A stretch of DNA of 33,764 nucleotides from Natronomonas aquatica (GTDB taxonomy: Archaea; Halobacteriota; Halobacteria; Halobacteriales; Haloarculaceae), in the NCBI RefSeq assembly GCF_024449025.1, contig NZ_JAHLKM010000026.1, positions 1 to 33,764 of the forward strand, given 5' to 3'. How positions within the stretch are numbered: the first letter of the stretch is position 1; the number at the start of each line of letters is the position of its first letter. A program made the position numbers and the translations under genes. The notes beneath the pieces are model-generated. The model was not told the DNA's origin. It was given only the letters and a program-made list of their open reading frames with translations, and searched no databases. Of the stretch, positions 8,787 through 16,432 are shown in pieces.

Positions 8787-9608
8787 TCACTGCAGGTGGG
8801 CGCCGGTCAAACTGATCTCACACCGTTCGGCGTCGTAGCCCGCCTCGGAGAGGCCGGTCCCGATCGTAAAGACCGTCTCACCGAGCATCGCCATCGCCGC
8901 CTCCCCGCCGGCCGCCGAGACGTCCTCGATGACGTCACGCACTTTCGGCGTCAGCAGGTCCGCCTCTCGCGCGAAGCGCCGGGAGGTCTCCATGAACGTC
9001 CCGACGGTCGGGGACTCGACGAGGGCGGCGAGCCCCCGCCGGCCGGCCGCGGTCAGTTCCTGCGTGTCGCCGGTGATGACCTCCTCGGTGTCGACCGCTC
9101 CGTAGCTGACGTACTCGATGGTCCCGCCCGTCGGAACGCCGTCCATCGCGCCGTGGGCCGGCGCGCCGGGCTCGAGCCTGATCGGGAGGCCGCCGCGAGC
9201 CTGGGCGACGACGTCGCCGAGGCCGGTCCCGGCCTGCACCTCCGCGCCGTGGGCGATCGTCACGAGTTCGTTCTCCGAGAGCTCCCGATCGAAGAGCGCG
9301 TTGGCGGTCAGCGCCGTCCCCAGCGCCGCCGCCCCGGAGACGCCGAAGCCGGCCCCCAACGGCAACTCGGTCTCGATGACGACGCGGGCCGTCACGCGAA
9401 GGGCACCGAGGACGCGGTCGACCGCCTCTATCGTCGCCGTCTCGCCGTTGAGTTCGAGCCCCTCGCCGGCCTCCAGGCGGACGGTTACGCCGTCGGAGAC
9501 GGCCACGCCGGCCCCCCGCGAGCCGGCCTTCGTCGGATCGTCGTCCGGGTGGGCGCTGAAGAAGCCGGTCACGTGACCGGGGACGAACGCCGACGGCGAC
9601 TGTGCCAT
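8787..9608 (-). CDS. Pantoate kinase (archaeal GHMP-family, COG1829 type)
   Basis: A 273-residue GHMP-superfamily kinase. In archaea this family phosphorylates pantoate on the archaeal route to coenzyme A, replacing bacterial-type pantothenate kinase. Visible motifs are the N-terminal SAFVPGHVTGFFSAHPDDDP (about residues 5-24), the ATP-binding loop PLGAGFGVSGAAALGTALTA (about 90-110), and a C-terminal domain with GGEAAMAMLGETVFTIG. The start is ATG 9608 (MAQSPSAF). The longer open frame to 9908 has no family similarity. Its upstream region holds two similar AT-rich repeats (see the regulatory entry). It is divergent from the Mrp operon. Confidence 0.88.
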   Translation of the reverse strand: MAQSPSAFVPGHVTGFFSAHPDDDPTKAGSRGAGVAVSDGVTVRLEAGEGLELNGETATIEAVDRVLGALRVTARVVIETELPLGAGFGVSGAAALGTALTANALFDRELSENELVTIAHGAEVQAGTGLGDVVAQARGGLPIRLEPGAPAHGAMDGVPTGGTIEYVSYGAVDTEEVITGDTQELTAAGRRGLAALVESPTVGTFMETSRRFAREADLLTPKVRDVIEDVSAAGGEAAMAMLGETVFTIGTGLSEAGYDAERCEISLTGAHLQ

Positions 9609-9633
9609 GCGAACGGGTGAGAGAGCCAGCGAG

Positions 9634-9682
9634 TTAAGTCTTGTAAAATCGATGGCCCCTCGGATTAACTGTTGTAAACTCG
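9634..9682 (-). promoter_or_regulatory. Tandem AT-rich repeats in the pantoate kinase promoter
   Basis: Two 18-nt direct repeats, TTAAGTCTTGTAAAATCG (9634-9651) and TTAACTGTTGTAAACTCG (9665-9682), match at 15 of 18 positions and are spaced 31 bp apart, about three helical turns. Read on the minus strand, each contains TTTAC-type TATA-like sequence upstream of the kinase ATG at 9608. They may be tandem promoters or paired regulator sites. No other gene lies in the 220-nt divergent gap to mnhE, whose own promoter may be the agataaacgg box near 9778. Confidence 0.5.
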
Positions 9683-9828
9683 TGCGTCCGCCGCGATCGA
9701 GTGCGGATATCTTGCGGCCGGCGCCCGGTGTTGCCCCGGGGACGCGCGATCGGTTCCCGGCGTGAGCCTTGACCGAGAAGATAAACGGTTTTGGCAGAGC
9801 TACGAGAAGACTCCCCCAGTGACTCCCC

Positions 9829-10890
9829 ATGGTTGAACAGACGTCCGGGCGATCCGCCGACTCCGCGTTGCTCGTCCCCGTCGGCGAATCGGTGACGCTC
9901 CGGAACACGGTCGCCTACGCGGTCGAGGTCGCCCTCGAGGCGGATCTCGTGGGCGTTCATTTCGTCGCCCCCGTCCCGTGGCACGACATCGACGATGTCG
10001 ACCCGTCGGTCCGGGAGGCGACCCAGGAACTGCTGGATCGGGTCGCCACGTGGGCCGGCGAGGACGACCCCGACGACGCCCTCGCCGTCGAGACGGCGAT
10101 CATCGGCGACGACGAGTACCTCTTTAGCCCCGACGACTACGCCGTCACCCTGGCCGAATACGCCGACGGGTACGGTATCGATCGGATCGTCATCGACCCT
10201 GAGTACAGTCCCGGGGGGAACGCCCCGATCCTGCGGTCGATGGAGGTCGAACTCGACCGGCGTGGCTACACCGTCGAGGAGGCTCCGGTCGGACGGCGGG
10301 TCAGACGCGGCCGACTCCTCCAGCGCAGCGGCCGCCTCCAGTTTCTGACGCTTTTCGGCGTCTCGTTTCTCTTCTATCAGCTGCTCGGCGGCTTCGCCCT
10401 GACACGGTTCGATCTCACGACGGGCGCGGCCAGCGCGGCCGTCGTCTCCGTGATGCTCTATCGCATCTCGCTGGGCGATCAGATCCGGATTCCCGTTCTC
10501 GCCCGCCGGGCCGTCCGCCTCGCGCTGTTCGTCCCCTACCTCCTCTATGAGATCATCGTCTCGAATCTGCTGGTCTCGTACGTCATCCTGCATCCGAAGA
10601 TGCCGATCGAACCCCGGATGACCGAGGTCCGGACGGCCGTCTGGGGCGGGATCCCGGTCACGACGCTGGCCAACAGTATCACGCTCACGCCGGGGACGCT
10701 CACTGTCCGGGTCGATGGGCGGGATTTCATGGTACACACGCTGATCCCCGCCGCCCGCGAGGGGCTGTTCGACGGCGCCTTGGAGCGTGGCGTCCGGTTC
10801 GTCTTCTACGGCCGGAGCGCGGCGCGCTCGGCGACGCCGAGAGAGCGCGGCGACTGCCGTATCATAGGCGAGGAGGATGAGGCGGAATGA
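9829..10890 (+). CDS. mnhE: Mrp antiporter subunit E with N-terminal UspA-like domain
   Basis: A 353-residue protein. The C-terminal part (about 165-325) is the MnhE/MrpE subunit of the multisubunit Na+/H+ antiporter, with membrane spans (LFGVSFLFYQLLGGF) and the conserved tail (GGIPVTTLANSITLTPGTLTV). Bacterial MrpE is only about 160 residues. The extra ~155 N-terminal residues (LLVPVGESVTLRNTVAYAVE, ending near EYADGYGIDRIVIDPEY) resemble a universal-stress-protein alpha/beta fold, which may sense nucleotide or ionic state (inference). It is the first gene of the nine-gene operon and overlaps mnhF by four bases (ATGA). Confidence 0.9.
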   Translation: MVEQTSGRSADSALLVPVGESVTLRNTVAYAVEVALEADLVGVHFVAPVPWHDIDDVDPSVREATQELLDRVATWAGEDDPDDALAVETAIIGDDEYLFSPDDYAVTLAEYADGYGIDRIVIDPEYSPGGNAPILRSMEVELDRRGYTVEEAPVGRRVRRGRLLQRSGRLQFLTLFGVSFLFYQLLGGFALTRFDLTTGAASAAVVSVMLYRISLGDQIRIPVLARRAVRLALFVPYLLYEIIVSNLLVSYVILHPKMPIEPRMTEVRTAVWGGIPVTTLANSITLTPGTLTVRVDGRDFMVHTLIPAAREGLFDGALERGVRFVFYGRSAARSATPRERGDCRIIGEEDEAE

Positions 10891-11162
10891 TCCCGATAGA
10901 CGATCTGCTGTTGGGGGCGGCGGCGGTCTTTGTCGTCCTCGCGATCGTCGTGCTCTATCGGGCTATCCGCGGGCCGACGATGCAGGATCGGGTCATCGCG
11001 GTCAACGTCCTCGGGACCAACACCGTCGTCATCCTCGCGTTGCTCGCGGCGGCGCTCGACGTTCCGTCGTTTCTGGATATCGCGCTCGTGTACGCGCTGT
11101 TGAACTTCCTCGTGGCGGTCGCGATCTCGAAGTTCACCGTCGATCGTGGGGGGGTGATGTAG
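10887..11162 (+). CDS. mnhF: Mrp antiporter subunit F
   Basis: A 91-residue, three-span membrane protein of the MnhF/MrpF family. The conserved segment RAIRGPTMQDRVIAVNVLG (about residues 28-46) is present and the length is typical. It is one of the small subunits of the Mrp cation/proton antiporter complex. The ATG overlaps the mnhE stop, and the TAG is directly followed by the mnhG GTG with no gap. Confidence 0.93.
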   Translation: MIPIDDLLLGAAAVFVVLAIVVLYRAIRGPTMQDRVIAVNVLGTNTVVILALLAAALDVPSFLDIALVYALLNFLVAVAISKFTVDRGGVM

Positions 11163-11465
11163 GTGCTGGTCGAGATCGCTATCGTCGCGTTCCTCGCCGG
11201 CGGGGTCTTCTTTACCTTCGTTTCGGCCGTCGGCGTCGTTCGGCTCCCGGACATTTACGCCCGTGCCCACACCGCGAGCCAGACGGACACGCTCGGGGCC
11301 GGGTTCACGCTCGTCGCCGTCGCCCTGGCGATCGGCCTCGAGACGACGACGATCAAAACCTTCTTGCTTTTGATCTTCATCTTCATCACCAACCCGACCG
11401 CGGCCCACGCTATCGCCCGCGCCGCCCACGAGGAGGGAATCGAACCGTGGAGGGAGGACCGATGA
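11163..11465 (+). CDS. mnhG: Mrp antiporter subunit G
   Basis: A 100-residue, three-span membrane protein of the MnhG/MrpG family, with the motif VGVVRLPDIYARAHTASQTDTLG (split here: VGVVRLPDIYARAHTA then SQTDTLG, about residues 23-45) that marks this subunit. The GTG start at 11163 abuts the mnhF stop. It ends 43 nt before the probable start of the next gene, the only noticeable gap inside the operon. Confidence 0.93.
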   Translation: MLVEIAIVAFLAGGVFFTFVSAVGVVRLPDIYARAHTASQTDTLGAGFTLVAVALAIGLETTTIKTFLLLIFIFITNPTAAHAIARAAHEEGIEPWREDR

Positions 11466-11508
11466 GGACGGAAAGTCCCGGGCCGCGGGGACGGAGGTGG
11501 TTCAGGTG

Positions 11509-12045
11509 ATGGAATACGTCGCCTACACGCTCGCGGTGTTCGTCGTCGTGACAGCCGTCGCGACCGCGTTGCTCCGGGACGTCCTCGCGGCGATCGTCAT
11601 CTTCGGCGCCTACAGCCTCGGAATGGCGCTTCTGTACACGCTGTTGCTCGCGCCGGACGTCGGACTCACCGAGGCTGTCATCGGCGCCGGGGTGACGACG
11701 CTTCTGTTACTCTTGACGATCGCAAAGACGGTCCGCCCCTCGGGCGATCGGACGATAGAGCGGATCGATCCCCGGGCGCTTTTCGCCTGCGGCGCGCTGG
11801 CGGTCGTGTTCGGGCTGACGCTGCCGGGATTGCCGGCCGTCGGCGATCCGAACGCCCCAATCGTCTCCTACGACGCCGTCACCGGCCACTACCTGACTCA
11901 GTCGTACGCCGAGACAGGCGTCGAAAACACCGTCACCGCCGTGCTCGCAGCCTACCGCGGTTTCGATACCTTCGGTGAGGCGACTGTCGTCTTCGCCGCC
12001 GGGGTAGCCGCGCTCGTCGTCCTCCGACGGGAGGTGTTGACGTGA
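11509..12045 (+). CDS. DUF4040 / MrpA C-terminal-domain subunit
   Basis: About 178 residues, with five or so membrane spans. The first ~80 residues (TALLRDVLAAIVIFGAYSLG and DVGLTEAVIGAGVTTLLLL) match the DUF4040 domain, which in bacterial MrpA is fused after the NuoL-like part and in membrane-bound hydrogenases is a separate subunit. The C-terminal part has the YAETGVENTVTAVLAAYRGFDTFGE segment (about 125-150) typical of the MbhE/MrpA-C tail. A GGAGGT at 11493-11498 lies 7 nt before GTG 11506 and 10 nt before ATG 11509. A GTG at 11497 is also possible, so the start is uncertain by up to four codons. The gene overlaps mnhB. Confidence 0.85.
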   Translation: MEYVAYTLAVFVVVTAVATALLRDVLAAIVIFGAYSLGMALLYTLLLAPDVGLTEAVIGAGVTTLLLLLTIAKTVRPSGDRTIERIDPRALFACGALAVVFGLTLPGLPAVGDPNAPIVSYDAVTGHYLTQSYAETGVENTVTAVLAAYRGFDTFGEATVVFAAGVAALVVLRREVLT

Positions 12046-12578
12046 GCGACGCACCCTCCGGATCGGGTTCGGGTTCGAGTTCAGGTTCCGATCCCGGCTC
12101 CGGTTCCGGTTCCGGTTCCGGCTCCGGTTTCGGCCCGGACGAGCCCCGGACCTACATCGAAAGCGAGGTCATCATGAGCGCCGTCCGGGTCGTCGCGCCG
12201 TTCGTCCTCACGTTCGGGCTGTTCGTCACCTTCCACGGTGCCGACTCGCCGGGCGGCGGCTTCCAGGGTGGCGCCCTCGTCGGCGTCGTCGTGTTGATGC
12301 TCGCCTTCGCGTTCGGGATCGATCCCACACGGCGGTGGCTCGGTTCCTGGATCGTCACCGTCGTCGCCGCCCTCGGCCTCGTCGTCTTCGCCGCAATCGG
12401 GTTCGGAAGCGTCGCTCTCGGCGGCGGCTTCCTCCAGTACGTCCGCTATCCGCTGGATCACCCGACCAAACTGGGCATCGAGGCCGTCGAGATCGGCGGC
12501 ATCGCGCTCATCGTCGCGGGCGTCATCGTCGGGCTGTTCTTTTTGACTGCGGCCGGTCCAGGGGGCGAAGAGTCGTGA
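12042..12578 (+). CDS. mnhB: Mrp antiporter subunit B with Ser/Gly-rich N-terminal tail
   Basis: A 178-residue subunit. Residues ~45-170 are the MnhB domain (SAVRVVAPFVLTFGLFVTFH, then DSPGGGFQGGALVG, a hallmark). The first ~30 residues are almost only Ser, Gly and Pro (GSGSGSGSGSGFG), encoded by tandem ggttcc/ggctcc hexamers at about 12060-12130. Such a flexible tail is not part of the family core and could vary in length by replication slippage. The start is GTG 12042, overlapping the previous stop by four bases (GTGA), and the gene overlaps mnhC in the same way. Confidence 0.92.
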   Translation: MSDAPSGSGSGSSSGSDPGSGSGSGSGSGFGPDEPRTYIESEVIMSAVRVVAPFVLTFGLFVTFHGADSPGGGFQGGALVGVVVLMLAFAFGIDPTRRWLGSWIVTVVAALGLVVFAAIGFGSVALGGGFLQYVRYPLDHPTKLGIEAVEIGGIALIVAGVIVGLFFLTAAGPGGEES

Positions 12579-12937
12579 TCGAACTGCTGGCAACGCGGTG
12601 GGCTTACGCGACGTTCGTCTTCGTCATGGTCACAGGACTCTATATGATGATCGCAAGCCCCAACCTCGTCAAGAAGGTCATCGGACTGAACCTCTTTCAG
12701 AGCGCAGTCTTCCTGTTTTTCGTCGCGTCGGCGTACGTCGCGGGCGGGTCGCCGGCCATCGTCCCCTCGGAAGGTGGCGGCGGCCCCTACGTCAGCCCGC
12801 TTCCGCACGTCATCGTGCTGACGGCCATCGTCGTCGGGGTCAGTCTCACCGCGGTCGCGCTGGCTCTCATCGTCCGGATCTATCGGGAGTACGGGACGCT
12901 CGACGAGTCGGTGCTCCGGGAGGTCACCGATGACTGA
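12575..12937 (+). CDS. mnhC: Mrp antiporter subunit C (NuoK-like)
   Basis: A 120-residue, three-span protein of the MnhC/NuoK family. Visible are GLYMMIASPNLVKKVIGLNL (about residues 16-35) and the C-terminal SPLPHVIVLTAIVVGVSLTA, the usual family signature with its PL-H-LVLTAIVV core. The start is the GTG at 12575, overlapping the mnhB stop (GTGA). A longer open frame reaching back into mnhB is spurious. It overlaps mnhD by eight bases. Confidence 0.93.
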   Translation: MIELLATRWAYATFVFVMVTGLYMMIASPNLVKKVIGLNLFQSAVFLFFVASAYVAGGSPAIVPSEGGGGPYVSPLPHVIVLTAIVVGVSLTAVALALIVRIYREYGTLDESVLREVTDD

Positions 12938-14486
12938 CGTCGCCCTCCCGTTGCTCATCGCCGTGCCGATCCTCGCGGCGGTGGCGCCGCTTTTTTCCAG
13001 TGTCCTCGGGTTCAGGGCCGGCTGGTATGCCGCCGCCGTTACGACCGCGATCGAGGTCGGGCTGGCGGCGGTCGTCCTCGCCGCCGTCTACGGCGGCGAC
13101 CGGCTCGTCCATCCGGTTGGCGGCTACCCCGCCCCCTACGGGATCGAACTCGTCGGGGACGGCCTCTCGGCGCCGATCGTCGCGCTGATCGCCGCCGTCT
13201 CTCTCGGCGTCGTCGCCTTCGCCTACACCGGGGGCCCCCGGCGCAACAGCTTCTATAGCGCCTACCTGTTGCTCGTCGGCGGCCTGATGGGTGTCTCGAT
13301 CACCGGCGATTTGTTCAACATGTTCGTCTTCCTCGAGATCACCGGGCTGGCGACCTACGCCTTGGTCGCCGCCGACCGCTCCGATCGGTCGGCCGTCGCG
13401 GCGCTGAAGTACCTCATCCTCGGGACGATGGGCGCGTCGTTTTTCATCATCGGGGTCGGCTACGCGTTCATTTCGACGGGAACGCTCAACATGGTCGATC
13501 TCTCCGCCCGGCTCGCCGGGAGCTACACGGCCCGGCCCGTGCTCGCTTCCTTCGGGTTCATGATCGTCGGCCTCGGGCTGAAGGCGGCCGTCTTCCCGTT
13601 ACACACCTGGCAGCCCGACGCCTACACCTACGCCTCGGACACGGTGACGACGTACATCTCGGCACTCGTCTCGACCGTCGCCGCCTACGCCATCGCGCGT
13701 GTGATCCTCACGGTGTTTACCCTCGCCTTCTTCGAGGCGGCGCCGCTGGCCCGGTGGGCCGTGTTGACCTTCGCGACGGTGAGCGTTCTCGCGGGCGGGG
13801 TGCTCGCGGTCGTCCAGACCGAAATCAAGCGGATGTTAGCGTACTCGTCGGTCTCGCAGTTCGGCCTCGTGGTCGCCGCGTTCGCGCTCGCGACACCCGA
13901 TGCGGTGCTCGGTGGCGTCGTCCATCTCGTCGGTCACGGACTGATGAAAGGCGGGCTCTTCGCGGCGGCGGCGATCCTCGCGGCAACCCACGGCGCCCGG
14001 ACCGTCGACGATTACGCCCGGCTCGGCTACCGTTCTCCCGTCGTCGCAGGGACGCTTGCGGTCCTCGGGCTCGCGCTCGTCGGCATCCCGCCCTCGATCG
14101 GCTTCCTCGGCAAGTACTACATCGCCGTCGGGGCGGTCCGGGCGGGCGTCTGGCCGGTCGCGATCGTCGTTTTCTTCAGCACGCTGTTGACGCTCGCGTA
14201 CGTCGCCCGCCTGCTCGAGCGGCTCTATTTCGCGGATCCGGACGCCGCCGCCCCGGTCCCGGAGCCGTCGCCTGACGCCCCCGTCGCCGACGGCGGCGAG
14301 ACCGAGGACACCGACCACGCGGGGCCCGCCTCCGGTGACGGCGGCGATACGCGGACGGTTCGGGCGGTATCGTCCGGTATGGTCCTCGTGACCGTCCTCG
14401 CGGCCGTCGTTGTCGTCGCGCTCGGCTTTGCGGCCCCCGTCTTCGAGACGCTCGTCGAAGCCTTCCTCGGAGGTGTCTTCTCGTGA
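12930..14486 (+). CDS. mnhD: Mrp antiporter subunit D (NuoM/N-like)
   Basis: A 518-residue proton-channel-type subunit homologous to complex I NuoL/M/N, with about 14 membrane spans. Recognisable elements are LFNMFVFLEITGLATYALVA (about residues 130-150) with its conserved membrane Glu, the Lys-bearing LKYLILGTMGASFF, HTWQPDAYTYA (about 226), and EIKRMLAYSSVSQFGLV (about 298). A hydrophilic acidic loop near 445-480 precedes the last span. This is one of three antiporter-like subunits in the operon. It overlaps the next gene by four bases (GTGA). Confidence 0.93.
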   Translation: MTDVALPLLIAVPILAAVAPLFSSVLGFRAGWYAAAVTTAIEVGLAAVVLAAVYGGDRLVHPVGGYPAPYGIELVGDGLSAPIVALIAAVSLGVVAFAYTGGPRRNSFYSAYLLLVGGLMGVSITGDLFNMFVFLEITGLATYALVAADRSDRSAVAALKYLILGTMGASFFIIGVGYAFISTGTLNMVDLSARLAGSYTARPVLASFGFMIVGLGLKAAVFPLHTWQPDAYTYASDTVTTYISALVSTVAAYAIARVILTVFTLAFFEAAPLARWAVLTFATVSVLAGGVLAVVQTEIKRMLAYSSVSQFGLVVAAFALATPDAVLGGVVHLVGHGLMKGGLFAAAAILAATHGARTVDDYARLGYRSPVVAGTLAVLGLALVGIPPSIGFLGKYYIAVGAVRAGVWPVAIVVFFSTLLTLAYVARLLERLYFADPDAAAPVPEPSPDAPVADGGETEDTDHAGPASGDGGDTRTVRAVSSGMVLVTVLAAVVVVALGFAAPVFETLVEAFLGGVFS

Positions 14487-16432
14487 CCGAAATCGAAAGC
14501 CTACGGCCCATCGCGGCCGTCCTGATCTCCGTCGCCGGAACGCTCGCAATCCTCGCGTCCCACCGCCGCCCGAACCTCCGGGAGGCGGTGACGCTCGTCG
14601 TCGCGGCCGGCAAGTTCGGGATCGTCACCAGCATGATCCCCGGCGTGTTGGCCGGCGACGTCTACGTCTGGTCGCTCGGTCCGTTCGTCGCCGACATCGC
14701 CTTCGAACTCAGGGCTGACTCGCTGGGGCTTCTGTTCGCGACGCTCGCGAGCATGCTCTGGATCATCACGTCGCTGTACAGCATCGGCTACATGCGCGGC
14801 CTCGAGGAACACGGCCAGACGCGGTATTTCGCCTCCTTCGCGATGAGCCTCAGCGCCGCGGTCGGGATCGCCTTCTCGCCGAACCTGATCGTCCTGTACG
14901 TCTTCTATGAGGTGTTGACCGTCGCGACCTACCCGCTGGTCGCCCACGACGAAACCGACGAGGCCCGCGCCGCCGGCCGCAAGTATCTCGCCTACACGTT
15001 CGGCGGCGGCGTCGCGGTCCTGGCCGGGGCCGTCCTCGTCTACTGGCTGACCGGTACGGTCTCGTTCAGTTCGGGCGGCATCGCGGAACTGGCCGCGAGC
15101 GATCCGGCCTTCGCCCGCGCCGCCTTCGCGCTTCTGGCCGCCGGGTTCGGCGTCAAGGCCGGCCTGATGCCGCTGCACTCGTGGCTGCCCGACGCCATGG
15201 TCGCGCCGACGCCCGTTTCGGGGCTGCTTCATGCCGTCGCCGTCGTCAAAAGCGGCGTCTTCGGGATCTCCCGGGTCGTCCTCGACGTCTTCGGGCCCGA
15301 GACCGTCGCGGAACTGGGCGTCGGGCTCCCGCTGGCCGCCGTGGCGACGGTGACGCTCATCGCGGCCAGTATCATCGCCCTCCGGAAGGACCACCTCAAA
15401 CGCCGGCTGGCCTACTCGACGGTGAGCCAGCTGTCGTACATCGTTTTGGGGCTCTCCATCCTCAGCCCCGACGCCATCACCGGCGGCTTGCTGCACATCC
15501 CCGCCCACGCGTTCATGAAGCTCACCCTCTTTTTCTGTGCCGGCATCATCCACGTCGAGACCCACACCGACTACATCAGCGAGATGGCCGGGATCGGCAA
15601 GCGAATGCCGGTGACGATGGCGGCCTTTACGATCGCCGCCGCCGGGATGGCCGGCATCCCGCTTATCGCCGGCTTCGTCAGCAAGTTCTACATCCTCGTT
15701 GGGACCGTCTCGACCGGCGACTACGTCTTCGCCGTCGCCTTGCTAGTCTCCGGCGTGCTCAACATCGCGTACTTCTGGCCGGTCGTCTATCAGGCGTTCT
15801 TCGAGACCGAGGACGCCCACGACGCGAAACCGCTCGTCGAGGCGCCCCTCGGCGGCGAGTCACGCTCGATCCTCGCCCGCCCCGACGGTGGTCGTCCGGG
15901 CGACGACGAAGCGGAGACGGACGCCGAGACCGAGACCGAGACCGAGGCCGAAGCCGAGCCGGGGACGGCGACCGGTGAGGACGGGATCGATATCGAGGAC
16001 GCCGAAACCGACGCCGATCCCGGGGAACTCGGCCGCCCCGACTTCGGCGGCGAGACGACCGACCGCGACTACAGCGATCCCGCCCCGCTGGTCGACGGGG
16101 AGTACGCCGTCGACCGGAACCCGAGCGACGCCGTGATCGGGGGTGCGGACGAAGCGGACGAGCGTCCCGCCGCCGGGCACGAGGAGGACACACACGCCGA
16201 CACCGACGAGCACGGCCACGACCACGACCACGACCATCACGGCGGGCCGCCGCCGGGCGGCTGGGAGCGTCGTGGCTGGCTCGGCGGCGAGAGCACGTGG
16301 TTCATGCTCGGACCGATACTGGCCGCCATGGCCGGCTCGATCGTCCTCGGACTCGTGCCGCATGCGGCCGTCTTCCTCCGGCTCGTCGATGATATCGTCG
16401 CGTCGGCGCTCACGCTGGGGGTGCTCTTCTGA
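14483..16432 (+). CDS. Mrp antiporter D-type subunit with large acidic/His-rich insert
   Basis: A 649-residue NuoL/M/N-like antiporter subunit. The core shows HSWLPDAMVAPTPVSGLLHA (about residue 232), KSGVFGISRV, HLKRRLAYSTVSQLSYIVLG (about 302) and HAFMKLTLFF. Between the last two spans (about residues 455-595) there is a ~140-residue hydrophilic insert. It has Glu/Thr/Asp runs followed by a His/Asp cluster (DEHGHDHDHDHHGG, about 575-588) that could bind metal ions. Family members are usually near 500 residues, so the insert accounts for the extra length. The GTG start overlaps mnhD, and the TGA shares one base with the next ATG. Confidence 0.88.
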   Translation: MTEIESLRPIAAVLISVAGTLAILASHRRPNLREAVTLVVAAGKFGIVTSMIPGVLAGDVYVWSLGPFVADIAFELRADSLGLLFATLASMLWIITSLYSIGYMRGLEEHGQTRYFASFAMSLSAAVGIAFSPNLIVLYVFYEVLTVATYPLVAHDETDEARAAGRKYLAYTFGGGVAVLAGAVLVYWLTGTVSFSSGGIAELAASDPAFARAAFALLAAGFGVKAGLMPLHSWLPDAMVAPTPVSGLLHAVAVVKSGVFGISRVVLDVFGPETVAELGVGLPLAAVATVTLIAASIIALRKDHLKRRLAYSTVSQLSYIVLGLSILSPDAITGGLLHIPAHAFMKLTLFFCAGIIHVETHTDYISEMAGIGKRMPVTMAAFTIAAAGMAGIPLIAGFVSKFYILVGTVSTGDYVFAVALLVSGVLNIAYFWPVVYQAFFETEDAHDAKPLVEAPLGGESRSILARPDGGRPGDDEAETDAETETETEAEAEPGTATGEDGIDIEDAETDADPGELGRPDFGGETTDRDYSDPAPLVDGEYAVDRNPSDAVIGGADEADERPAAGHEEDTHADTDEHGHDHDHDHHGGPPPGGWERRGWLGGESTWFMLGPILAAMAGSIVLGLVPHAAVFLRLVDDIVASALTLGVLF

